Shown here piece after piece: positions 1 through 6,928 of a DNA stretch of 64,000 nucleotides (its first letter is position 1; each line of letters begins with the position of its first letter). The stretch lies in NCBI RefSeq assembly GCF_018336975.1, contig NZ_CP025572.1, forward strand, positions 1,804,716-1,868,715, written 5' to 3'. Source of the DNA: Marinomonas sp. CT5. GTDB taxonomy: Bacteria; Pseudomonadota; Gammaproteobacteria; Pseudomonadales; Marinomonadaceae. The notes beneath the pieces are model-generated. The model saw nothing but the letters and a program-made list of their open reading frames with translations. It made no database searches and was not told where the DNA came from. A program made the translations under genes and the position numbers.

Positions 1-812
1 AACTTGGGATTCTTTTTACGCGCCTGAGGTGAGACGGTCATACGCCATAAAGCATCTCCGTCACCGTATTCTTCGACGACCTCATACACAGTATTACTGC
101 GTTTAGGTATCAACCAATGCCGCTCATTGCCTTCATCCATTAAAGTATGCATTAGATTGGCACTCCAGAAGTTCCGGTCTAGCAATGTGGTGCTGCGATC
201 AGGAATTTTATCGAGCATGGCTTCTGCCAAAGGTGTTTCAGCTGTTTGATAGTTGCCCACTTGAGCATCTAAAATGACATGGGAATGTGTATTCATCAGC
301 GCGACACAACGTAGTAGCGGATAAGCACTTTGTTTTACGGTTGCGTTGCTGGCACTACCAAAATGCGCTTGTAGGTCGGGCGTGTCAGGCGTACGAAAAA
401 TAACCCCATCCATAGCGAAAACTTGTAACCCTTGCCAATCATCCTGAGCAAATCGTTCATTAGCCCAATGCTCACCAGTGCGCTGAAAAAGCCATTGCAT
501 AGGACTAGCTCCAAGGCGCTGCCTTGCTTGGGATATCCCGCTTTTAGCAATAAGTTGCTCAGAAGAGAGCCCTTCAGAACATATATTTAATCGTCTAGCC
601 ACTTCCTCAATCGACTCATCTCGAAAAAGAGCCATACCTAGGACCAGCCAAAGAACTTGGTCTTCAGGTAATCGGCGGCGCCTAATGGTTGCTTTTGAAG
701 AAAGCGTTAATGCCGATTCAATCCATTTGACAGGTATGTTTTGAGTGAAAGTTGAATGATTCGAGAAGGAATGAAGTTCATCAATACTGAGTAAGAGCTG
801 TTGAATAGACAC
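1..812 (-). CDS. IS4-family transposase, partial (C-terminus beyond the left edge)
   Basis: An uninterrupted minus-strand reading frame begins with a GTG at 812-810 and runs off position 1, giving about 270 residues. It reads like an IS4-family DDE transposase. The N-terminal domain contains IRRRRLPEDQVLWLVLGMAL, the first catalytic Asp lies in FAMDG, and the second in LLDRNFW. The third catalytic residue (Glu) would lie outside the window. An in-frame stop (TAA) just upstream of the GTG excludes a longer N-terminus. There is no Shine-Dalgarno sequence before the GTG; instead a terminator-like hairpin with a U-run abuts it. The IS end is about 80 bp further right (869-892). The element sits inside an older IS110-type remnant, so it arrived later. 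Whether it is still active cannot be judged without the missing end. Confidence 0.88.
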   Translation of the reverse strand, partial: MSIQQLLLSIDELHSFSNHSTFTQNIPVKWIESALTLSSKATIRRRRLPEDQVLWLVLGMALFRDESIEEVARRLNICSEGLSSEQLIAKSGISQARQRLGASPMQWLFQRTGEHWANERFAQDDWQGLQVFAMDGVIFRTPDTPDLQAHFGSASNATVKQSAYPLLRCVALMNTHSHVILDAQVGNYQTAETPLAEAMLDKIPDRSTTLLDRNFWSANLMHTLMDEGNERHWLIPKRSNTVYEVVEEYGDGDALWRMTVSPQARKKNPK

Positions 813-846
813 AAAAAAATCCGATTAAGACATGCTTAATCGGATT
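813..846 (-). terminator. Terminator-like hairpin just before the IS4 transposase start
   Basis: A perfect 12-bp inverted repeat (818-829 with 835-846, loop ACATG at 830-834) is followed on the minus strand by seven T residues that directly touch the GTG start codon. It has the form of an intrinsic terminator. In IS10 and IS50, structures at the same place protect the transposase from read-through transcription by hiding its translation start; the same role is inferred here. Confidence 0.7.
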
Positions 847-868
847 TTCTGAGGCTGTTCAATTAAAT

Positions 869-892
869 GCAACCCTTAAGTGAACAGCATTA
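869..892. repeat. IS4-type terminal inverted repeat (right end of element)
   Basis: Read on the minus strand, 892-869 begins TAATGCTGTTCACTTAAGGG, which resembles the IS4-group terminus pattern TAATGC..GATCAGTTAAGG as I remember it. Immediately to the right the DNA resumes as IS110-type transposase coding sequence, so this marks the insertion boundary. The partner repeat is outside the window, so the exact edge and any target duplication cannot be confirmed. Confidence 0.6.
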
Positions 893-1248
893 CCCCATTG
901 CCTCCCATGCTCATGCAAGAGTTAATCGGGCATCATGAATATTATAACGACCTAAATGAACGCGTTGCGAGACAGGACGAAAAACTCAAAAAACTGATTG
1001 ATAGTCATAGTTATGCTCAACTTCTTATGTCTATCCCTGGTGTAGGGACACTGACAGCGGCACAGTGCTTATCGGATATCCCCAACGTGAACGAATTTAA
1101 AAATGGACGGCATTTTTTTGGGAAGTGGATTGTGGCGTTGCGAGCAAAGAAACCTTTTAACGTTGCCGTGGTGGCATTGGCGAATCAGTTAGTACGAATA
1201 GCTTGGTCAGTATTAAAGACACAACAAGCGTTTGAAATAAGAGTATAA
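893..1248 (+). pseudogene. IS110/IS1111-type transposase remnant
   Basis: From about 893 the plus strand encodes the C-terminal half of an IS110-family recombinase of the IS1111 type. It contains the helix-hairpin-helix motif LLMSIPGVGTLTAAQ and the typical C-terminus KKPFNVAVVALANQLVRIAW. The segment that should lie between NEFKNGRHF and WIVALRAKK, normally several tens of residues around the SAWLGLVPRQ / KRGDRYLR region with the catalytic serine, is missing. The 5' part is cut off by the IS4 element. The element is therefore doubly inactivated. An apparent ATG at 880 lies in the IS4 terminal repeat and is not a real start. Confidence 0.85.
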
Positions 1249-1433
1249 CCCGAGTTTGCAGATGATAAAAAAGATGACAGAACAGTCAGACCACTAGATT
1301 GAAGGCCTGACATAAAAAACAGCAGAAAATGCTATGTTTTTTTTGAGGACAATCTAGCTCAAACCAACCTCGTTATCGAAAATATCATTTGCAATAACGA
1401 GGCGGACCATGCATTATTGTTTCTAAAATGACA
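1249..1433. other. Non-coding 3' flank of the IS1111-type remnant
   Basis: No gene is seen here. The stretch probably contains the former right end of the IS110-type element. It holds an A/T-rich hairpin around 1310-1345 that ends in eight T residues, and a perfect 9-bp inverted repeat CCTCGTTAT / ATAACGAGG (1368-1376 with 1394-1402). The hpt gene ends convergently at 1434, so either structure could serve as its transcription stop. Confidence 0.4.
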
Positions 1434-1985
1434 TTAGCTGTCTTTAACTGCGTAAATGCCCTTTAGGTTTCTAAAGAAACCTTTGTAGTCCATGCCATAT
1501 CCGAATAAGAAGCGATCAGTGACATCTGTTCCTATGTAGTCAGGAGTCATGTCTGTTTTTCTGTCATGTAGTTTGTTGATCACTGTTGCTGTATAGACAC
1601 CACTTGTTTCTTGGTCTTCTAGCCATTTGATAATAGCTTGAAGGGTGTGTCCTTGATCGAAAATGTCATCAACAACCAGAACGTGTCTGTCTTTTAATTC
1701 AGTTTGAGGGTAGCTTAGCCAATTTAATGATGTGCCTTCTGTTTCCATTCCATAGCGAGTCGCATGAATATAATCAAGCTCTAATGGAAAGTTTAAGCGT
1801 TCTATTAGAGCAGCTGTAGGAATGAGTCCGCCATTCATCACACAAAGAACAAGAGGGAGCTTATCTGCTAGATCTGTTGTTATTTGTGTTGCCATCTTAT
1901 CAAGGGCTTCGTTAAGTTTTTCCTCGTCGACTAAGCAATCTGCTTCATCTAAAATTTTGTTTAGGTTGTGGATTGTGTTCGTCAT
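1434..1985 (-). CDS. hpt: Hypoxanthine(-guanine) phosphoribosyltransferase
   Basis: A 183-residue purine salvage enzyme of the cytoplasm that joins hypoxanthine or guanine to PRPP to make IMP or GMP. The diagnostic PRPP-binding loop VLVVDDIFDQGHTL lies at about residues 102-115, preceded by the MNGGLIP loop and followed by a conserved INKLHDRK segment. The length matches the Hpt type found in pseudomonads and relatives. It is transcribed alone, away from yihY (36 bp upstream, same strand, possibly cotranscribed). Whether hypoxanthine or guanine is preferred cannot be read from the sequence. Confidence 0.9.
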   Translation of the reverse strand: MTNTIHNLNKILDEADCLVDEEKLNEALDKMATQITTDLADKLPLVLCVMNGGLIPTAALIERLNFPLELDYIHATRYGMETEGTSLNWLSYPQTELKDRHVLVVDDIFDQGHTLQAIIKWLEDQETSGVYTATVINKLHDRKTDMTPDYIGTDVTDRFLFGYGMDYKGFFRNLKGIYAVKDS

Positions 1986-2021
1986 AGTGAGCCCTATCGT
2001 ATAATTTTGCGCGATTTTACA

Positions 2022-2870
2022 TTAATCCTGACCAGATGCTAAGTTTTTTACATTGTGTAGTGTTGCGCAAAGGCATATTGACGCGAGAACAATTAACCAA
2101 GAGCTTTGCAACCAGATAAGAAAAATCGGAATGGCTGCGAATGCGCCATAAACTACTTGGTAGTTTGTGAAAAATTGTGCGAATGAGCTAAATATAGTGT
2201 TAAGAATATATAGACCGATGCTCCCAGCTAAGGCGGAAATAGCTGCCCATTTTATTGAAACCTCCGCATTTGGTGTTAAGAAGTTTAGGGTTAAGAGCAT
2301 TAAAAAATATAATCCGACGGTGCCAAGCTCAAGTAAATAGTGAATTAATGCATTTGTTTGGGTGTCATAAATTTGTATGGAAATTAAAGTGCCATATAAA
2401 CTGAGTGAGCTAGCGAAAAGAATTGGCCCTAGAGTCAGAATGGCCCAATATGTTAGTAATCTTTCTCTGATTTTTCGTGTCTTTTTTATTTCCCATATAG
2501 ATTGAACGCTGCTTTCAAAGTTGTTTAGTAAAAGTAGAGCTGTTACAAAAAGGGCGATTAGTCCTGCGATAGGTAAGTTTTTTGTTTGTGTTGAGAATTT
2601 GATCAAATAGGGCAGCATTGTATCGCTGGTTCCGGGGGCTAGGTGCTTTTCAATAAGAGAAAATAGTTGTGATTGCATCGCTTCTAAGGCAGGTGTAAAG
2701 CTTAGTATGCCGACAATAATGGTAATAATTGGTACGGCTGCAAGGAGGCTAGATAAGGTTAGCTGTGCAGCTTTCTGTGAAAGATTACTTTTTTTAAATC
2801 TTGCAATGGTCAGGTGTCCATATCGCTTAAGGGTGAGTGTAAGGTATCTTAGGTGTTCAGGCATGATCAT
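2022..2870 (-). CDS. YihY/BrkB-family inner membrane protein
   Basis: A 282-residue integral membrane protein with about six hydrophobic segments. It carries the YihY family hallmarks: the early KSNLSQKAAQLTLSSLLAAV segment, the central LLLNNFESSVQSIWE motif, and the late YGAFAAIPIFLIWLQSSW segment. The family was once called RNase BN by mistake; its function is unknown, with an envelope transport or lipid role suggested. An ATG at 2864 is an equally good start because the sequence begins M-I-M-P-E-H and the weak AGAG ribosome site fits the first slightly better. It lies directly upstream of hpt on the same strand. Confidence 0.85.
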   Translation of the reverse strand: MIMPEHLRYLTLTLKRYGHLTIARFKKSNLSQKAAQLTLSSLLAAVPIITIIVGILSFTPALEAMQSQLFSLIEKHLAPGTSDTMLPYLIKFSTQTKNLPIAGLIALFVTALLLLNNFESSVQSIWEIKKTRKIRERLLTYWAILTLGPILFASSLSLYGTLISIQIYDTQTNALIHYLLELGTVGLYFLMLLTLNFLTPNAEVSIKWAAISALAGSIGLYILNTIFSSFAQFFTNYQVVYGAFAAIPIFLIWLQSSWLIVLASICLCATLHNVKNLASGQD

Positions 2871-3191
2871 TGAACTCTATAAAGTGAATATAATGATATT
2901 ACAGCTTAAGGTACAATATTGAAAACTTCACTTTTATGCACATTGCACAAACATAGTGCAATACGACTCCTTTTGGCGCATTGTACTTGTGCTATCAGAA
3001 TTCTACTTGTATTATTCGCCTTGTTCCTTTTGTGATATTTGTGCTGCGGATTAGTAGATCTAAGCTATTCTAGGTTCCATAGTTGCAAATAGTCATTTTT
3101 AGCCCAGTTTACTGGGCTTTTTTATGTCTATTAGTTGACGATTGCTATTCCATCTCTATAATAGCCCACCACATGAAATGTAATGACCTTA
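2871..3191. other. Intergenic region with possible small RNA gene
   Basis: No protein gene is seen. The plus strand carries a perfect inverted repeat ATTGCAC-N7-GTGCAAT (2942-2962) and ends with an intrinsic terminator at 3101-3124 that has no plus-strand gene upstream of it within this window's coding content. A short plus-strand transcript between roughly 2920 and 3124 would explain both. No convincing promoter hexamers were found. Confidence 0.3.
3101..3124 (+). terminator. Orphan intrinsic terminator before tRNA-Arg
   Basis: A stem AGCCCAGT / ACTGGGCT (3101-3108 with 3111-3118) is followed by a T-run to 3123. It only works in the plus direction. The nearest plus-strand feature upstream is the IS remnant, so it probably ends a short RNA or blocks read-through into the tRNA gene. 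Confidence 0.7.
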
Positions 3192-3268
3192 GTTCCGTTA
3201 GCTCAGTTGGATAGAGCAACCGCCTTCTAAGCGGTAGGTCACTGGTTCGAATCCAGTACGGAGCACCA
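3192..3268 (+). tRNA. tRNA-Arg (anticodon TCT)
   Basis: A 77-nt cloverleaf with an acceptor stem GTTCCGT / ACGGAGC (one G-T pair), D stem GCTC/GAGC, anticodon stem ACCGC/GCGGT around the loop CTTCTAA (anticodon TCT, reading AGA/AGG), T loop GGTTCGAATCC, and encoded CCA at 3266-3268. It sits directly upstream of tig, a common arrangement in pseudomonads and Oceanospirillales. Confidence 0.95.
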
Positions 3269-3303
3269 TTTCAGTCCATTACTTTAATTAATTTTATTTA
3301 GGT

Positions 3304-3356
3304 TTTGTTGGCTGTAATTGAATAGATGTCTCGTTGATAACGAGGCTGCCAACAAA
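3304..3356 (+). promoter_or_regulatory. Two-level stem-loop in the tRNA-Arg to tig spacer
   Basis: Perfect 9-bp arms TTTGTTGGC (3304-3312) and GCCAACAAA (3348-3356) enclose a second perfect stem CTCGTT-GAT-AACGAG (3330-3344). The structure lies in the leader of tig, about 15 bp before the GAGGAAG ribosome site. It has no T-run, so it is not an ordinary terminator; it could be a processing signal separating the tRNA from the mRNA, or a leader regulatory element. Confidence 0.4.
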
Positions 3357-3384
3357 TTAAAGCAAGTTCCCGAGAGGAAGTTTT

Positions 3385-4710
3385 ATGCAAGTTTCTGTAG
3401 AGACAACGTCTCCAATCGAGCGCGTTCTAACAATCAGTGTTCCAGCTGCTCGTGTTGACGAAAAAGTAAATTCTGAAGTGGCTAAAACAGCGAAAACAAT
3501 TCGCATTGATGGTTTTCGTAAAGGAAAAGTTCCAGTAAGTGTTGTTAAGAAACGCTACGGACAAGGTATTCGTATCGATGCTGTAGAGCAAATAATGCGT
3601 GATGCGTATGTGGAAGCGATTCAAAAAGAATCTATTCAGCCAGCAGGTATGCCTTCAATAGAGCCAAAGAATTTTGCTGAAGGTGTTGATCTTGAATTCA
3701 CTGTTAAAGTAGAAGTCTACCCAGAAGTAACTTTGGCTGATAATTCTGCAATTAAAGTTGATCGTGTTGTGTCCGATGTGACTGATGCCGATGTTGATAC
3801 GATGCTAGAAACGTTGCGTAAGCAGAATGCTGAATGGGCAGCTGTTGAACGTGAGTCTGCTGATGGCGATCAAGTAACAATCGATTTTGTTGGGTATCTA
3901 GGCGACGAGGCTTTTGAAGGCGGTGCAGCTGAGGGTCATAAATTGGTTCTTGGTTCCAATACTATGATCCCTGGTTTTGAGTCTGGTATTCTAGGTGCTA
4001 AAGCTGGCGAAGAGCGCACAATTAACGTAACTTTCCCAGAAGATTACCAAGCTGAAAATTTGAAAGGTAAAGAAGCGACTTTCAAAATCACTGTGTCTGA
4101 AGTTGCAGAACAAATTCTTCCTGAGCTAAATGATGCTTTTGTTGAGAAGTTTGGTTTAGAAGAAGCGACACTTGATGCTTTGCGTGTTGAAGTTCGTAAG
4201 AATATGGAGCGTGAGCTCAATCAGGCGATTAAGGCTAAGCTTAAAAATGCCTTGTTTGAAGGTCTTTCTTCAATCAATGAGGTTGAGGTTCCTTCGGCTC
4301 TTATTGATCAAGAAGTTGATGCTTTACGTAAGCAAGCTGCTCAGCAATTTGGTGGTCAGGGGTTTGATGCTTCTCAGTTACCAGCAGAATTGTTCCAAGA
4401 CGAAGCCAAAAAACGCGCTAAGTTAGGTCTTTTGATTTCTGAAGTCATCAAGCAAGATGATATGAAGGTTGATGATGATCGCGTTCGTGCTTTCTTGGAA
4501 GATATGGCTCAGGCTTATCAAGAGCCTCAGCAAGTTATCGATTATTATTTAAAGAATAAAGAGCAGTTAGCACAAGTTCAATCTGCTGTACTTGAAGAGC
4601 AAGTTGTTGATAAACTGTTAGAATCTGCCCAAGTTACAGAAGTAACATTGGGGTATGAAGACGCTATTAAGCCAAATGCCCAAGCTGAAGAGGCTGGGGA
4701 AGAAGCATAA
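3385..4710 (+). CDS. tig: Trigger factor (ribosome-associated chaperone and prolyl isomerase)
   Basis: A 441-residue protein that binds the ribosome exit tunnel and helps nascent chains fold. The ribosome-docking signature GFRKGKVP is at residues 43-50, the FKBP-type isomerase domain runs from about residue 150 to 240 (GDQVTIDFVGYL ... FPEDY), and the helical C-terminal chaperone arms follow to residue 430. Length and domain order are normal. The start ATG follows a good GAGGAAG site. It heads the classic tig-clpP-clpX-lon order. Two hairpins right after the stop codon separate it from clpP. Confidence 0.97.
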   Translation: MQVSVETTSPIERVLTISVPAARVDEKVNSEVAKTAKTIRIDGFRKGKVPVSVVKKRYGQGIRIDAVEQIMRDAYVEAIQKESIQPAGMPSIEPKNFAEGVDLEFTVKVEVYPEVTLADNSAIKVDRVVSDVTDADVDTMLETLRKQNAEWAAVERESADGDQVTIDFVGYLGDEAFEGGAAEGHKLVLGSNTMIPGFESGILGAKAGEERTINVTFPEDYQAENLKGKEATFKITVSEVAEQILPELNDAFVEKFGLEEATLDALRVEVRKNMERELNQAIKAKLKNALFEGLSSINEVEVPSALIDQEVDALRKQAAQQFGGQGFDASQLPAELFQDEAKKRAKLGLLISEVIKQDDMKVDDDRVRAFLEDMAQAYQEPQQVIDYYLKNKEQLAQVQSAVLEEQVVDKLLESAQVTEVTLGYEDAIKPNAQAEEAGEEA

Positions 4711-4729
4711 GACAAGTCTTATCTTTTTT
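4707..4729 (+). terminator. First hairpin after tig
   Basis: ATAAGA-CAAG-TCTTAT (4707-4722) overlaps the tig stop codon and is followed by CTTTTTT. It is a short but plausible intrinsic terminator, immediately followed by a much stronger one. Confidence 0.5.
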
Positions 4730-4732
4730 AAT

Positions 4733-4772
4733 AAGGTCGACATAGCGAATGCTATGTCGACCTTTTTATTTT
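4733..4772 (+). terminator. Strong intrinsic terminator between tig and clpP
   Basis: A perfect 14-bp stem AAGGTCGACATAGC / GCTATGTCGACCTT (4733-4746 with 4751-4764, loop GAAT) is followed by a T-rich run to 4772. It ends only 12 bp before the clpP start codon, so clpP would need read-through, processing or a promoter hidden within this short spacer. Confidence 0.85.
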
Positions 4773-4784
4773 AAGGAATGTGAA

Positions 4785-5417
4785 ATGAATTTGACGAATC
4801 CAACTACCGGTCCAGTTGCAATCACAAGTAATGGCCTTGTTCCAATGGTAATAGAGCAAACTGCTCGTGGAGAAAGGTCGTTTGATATTTATTCACGCTT
4901 GCTTAAGGAGCGAGTGATTTTTTTAGTTGGTCAAGTTGAAGATCACATGGCTAACTTGGTGGTGGCTCAACTGTTATTTTTAGAGTCAGAAAACCCAGAT
5001 AAAGATATTCATTTGTATATTAATTCTCCTGGTGGTTCTGTCACGGCTGGTATGTCAATTTATGATACTATGCAGTTTATTAAGCCAGATGTTAGCACCA
5101 TGTGTATAGGTCAGGCTGCTAGCATGGGAGCTTTGTTGTTAACCGCTGGTGCTGCCGGTAAGCGTTATTGTTTGCCAAATTCTAGAGTCATGATTCATCA
5201 ACCTTTAGGTGGTTATCAGGGGCAGGCCTCAGATATCGAGATTCATACTCGTGAGATATTAAGCATAAAGCATAAATTAAATGAAATTATTTCGTTTCAT
5301 ACAGGCAAACCAATTGAACAAGTTGCTATTGATACTGATCGTGATAACTTTATGAATCCGGAAACGGCAAAAGAATACGGTTTGATTGATGATATTTTGC
5401 AGAAACGAACAGTTTAA
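4785..5417 (+). CDS. clpP: ATP-dependent Clp protease proteolytic subunit
   Basis: A 210-residue serine peptidase that forms the tetradecameric barrel of ClpXP. The catalytic triad is Ser113 (GQAASMGA), His138 (MIHQPLGG) and Asp187 (RDNFM). A possible upstream start at 4749 falls inside the terminator stem, so the ATG at 4785, preceded by AAGGAATGTG, was chosen; it gives the usual ClpP length with a short propeptide-like N-terminus. clpX follows after 17 bp, consistent with cotranscription. Confidence 0.97.
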   Translation: MNLTNPTTGPVAITSNGLVPMVIEQTARGERSFDIYSRLLKERVIFLVGQVEDHMANLVVAQLLFLESENPDKDIHLYINSPGGSVTAGMSIYDTMQFIKPDVSTMCIGQAASMGALLLTAGAAGKRYCLPNSRVMIHQPLGGYQGQASDIEIHTREILSIKHKLNEIISFHTGKPIEQVAIDTDRDNFMNPETAKEYGLIDDILQKRTV

Positions 5418-5434
5418 AATAAAGGGTGGAATAA

Positions 5435-6715
5435 ATGTCGGATGATAATTTTAGCCGTGGCGACCACTCCGATCGGTTATTGTATTGCTCTTTTTGTGGA
5501 AAGAGCCAAGATGAAGTAAAGAAGCTTATTGCAGGTCCTTCTGTTTATATATGCAATGAGTGTGTTGATTTGTGTAACAACATTATTACACAAGAGTTGT
5601 CTCAGATTAGTGAAGATGGTGAGTCAAGTGATGAATTACCGACGCCAGCTAAATTAAGCGCGGCTCTTGATGATTATGTTATTGGTCAAGATAAAGCTAA
5701 AAGAGTGTTGGCGGTTGCTGTCTATAATCACTATAAGCGATTGCGCCATCAGGGCAAGACTGATAACAGTATTGAACTCGGTAAGAGCAATATTTTGCTT
5801 ATTGGTCCTACTGGTAGTGGTAAGACATTATTAGCTCAGACCTTAGCGCGTGTTTTGGATGTACCTTTTACTATTGCTGATGCGACCACGTTAACAGAGG
5901 CTGGGTATGTAGGTGAAGATGTTGAGAACATTATTCAGAAACTATTACAGAACTGTGATTACGATGTAGAAAAAGCGCAGCGTGGCATTGTTTATATTGA
6001 TGAGATAGACAAGATCTCTAGAAAATCTGATAATCCGTCTATTACTCGAGATGTTTCTGGTGAAGGTGTTCAACAAGCCTTACTCAAGTTGATTGAAGGA
6101 ACTGTTGCTTCTGTGCCTCCGCAAGGTGGAAGGAAGCACCCTCAACAAGAGTTTTTACAAGTAGATACTTCTAATATCTTGTTTATTTGTGGTGGTGCAT
6201 TTGCTGGTCTAGAGCGTGTTATTAGTGAAAGGACTGAGAAAAGTAGTATTGGCTTTTCTGCTACTGTGAAAAGTAAGGAGGAGGGTAAGACCTTTTCTGA
6301 AGCGGTTCATCGTGTAGAAACGGAGGATTTGGTTAAGTTCGGTTTGATTCCTGAGTTTGTTGGTCGTTTACCAGTTGTTGCGACGCTTTCAGAATTGGAT
6401 GAAGAAGCCTTAATGACAATTCTAAGTCAACCTAAGAATGCTTTGGTTAAGCAATATCAACATCTTTTTGAGTTAGAAGGTGTTGAGCTGGAATTCACAC
6501 CAGAGTCTCTACGTGAAGCAGCTAAACTTGCCTTGGAGCGTAAAACAGGTGCTCGTGGCTTGCGCAGTATCTTAGAGTCCTCTTTATTGGATTGTATGTA
6601 TGAACTTCCTACTCGTAGTGATGTTGCGAAAGTAGTGATGGATGCGGGTTCAATTCGTGGTGATTCAGCTCCTCTCATGGTACTTGAAAACGAAGAGTTA
6701 GCTAAAAAAGCTTAG
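5435..6715 (+). CDS. clpX: ClpX, ATP-dependent unfoldase of ClpXP
   Basis: A 426-residue AAA+ unfoldase that recognises tagged substrates and feeds them to ClpP. The N-terminal C4 zinc finger uses Cys18, Cys21, Cys40 and Cys43. The Walker A motif GPTGSGKT, the pore loop segment [10 protein letters not shown], Walker B IDEIDKI, the RKH loop (GGRKHPQQ) and the ClpP-docking IGF loop (SSIGFSA) are all present. Start ATG follows AAAGGGTGG. It is 17 bp downstream of clpP and ends in a terminator before lon. Confidence 0.97.
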   Translation: MSDDNFSRGDHSDRLLYCSFCGKSQDEVKKLIAGPSVYICNECVDLCNNIITQELSQISEDGESSDELPTPAKLSAALDDYVIGQDKAKRVLAVAVYNHYKRLRHQGKTDNSIELGKSNILLIGPTGSGKTLLAQTLARVLDVPFTIADATTLTEAGYVGEDVENIIQKLLQNCDYDVEKAQRGIVYIDEIDKISRKSDNPSITRDVSGEGVQQALLKLIEGTVASVPPQGGRKHPQQEFLQVDTSNILFICGGAFAGLERVISERTEKSSIGFSATVKSKEEGKTFSEAVHRVETEDLVKFGLIPEFVGRLPVVATLSELDEEALMTILSQPKNALVKQYQHLFELEGVELEFTPESLREAAKLALERKTGARGLRSILESSLLDCMYELPTRSDVAKVVMDAGSIRGDSAPLMVLENEELAKKA

Positions 6716-6741
6716 TTTTAGATGGTTTGAAGATGTTGAAT

Positions 6742-6782
6742 AGGCCGATTTTGAGTTTTTATACTTAAATTCGGCCTTTTTT
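6742..6782 (+). terminator. Intrinsic terminator after clpX
   Basis: Stem AGGCCGA / TCGGCCT (6742-6748 with 6771-6777), an AT-rich loop, then a T-run to 6782. It separates clpPX transcription from lon. Confidence 0.8.
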
Positions 6783-6834
6783 ATGATGTATCGCTTTTTA
6801 ATTCTGTATAGACTGAGTTCAGATGTATCAGAAG

Positions 6835-6860
6835 CTTGTAATTTCGAGCTTTGCCCTTAT
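6835..6860 (+). promoter_or_regulatory. Heat-shock (sigma-32)-like promoter candidate for lon
   Basis: CTTGTAA (6835-6841), a 12-bp spacer and CCCTTAT (6854-6860) resemble the sigma-32 consensus CTTGAAA-N11-16-CCCATNT with one mismatch in each element. It lies about 70 bp before the lon start. lon is a heat-shock gene in Escherichia coli, which agrees with this reading. Confidence 0.4.
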
Positions 6861-6928
6861 CTCTTTCCTAATCAATGTTGAATTATTTAAAGTGCGCTTA
6901 ACGTGATGCGCCCAGATTGGAAGAAAAT

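Noticed and set aside
880..892. ATG in the IS4 terminal repeat as a start for the IS110 fragment
   Set aside because: The codons belong to the IS end, and the fragment lacks both its N-terminus and its catalytic middle.
4749..4784. Upstream ATG that would lengthen ClpP by 12 residues
   Set aside because: It lies inside the stem of the intrinsic terminator, and the extra residues do not resemble ClpP; the ATG at 4785 has a ribosome site.
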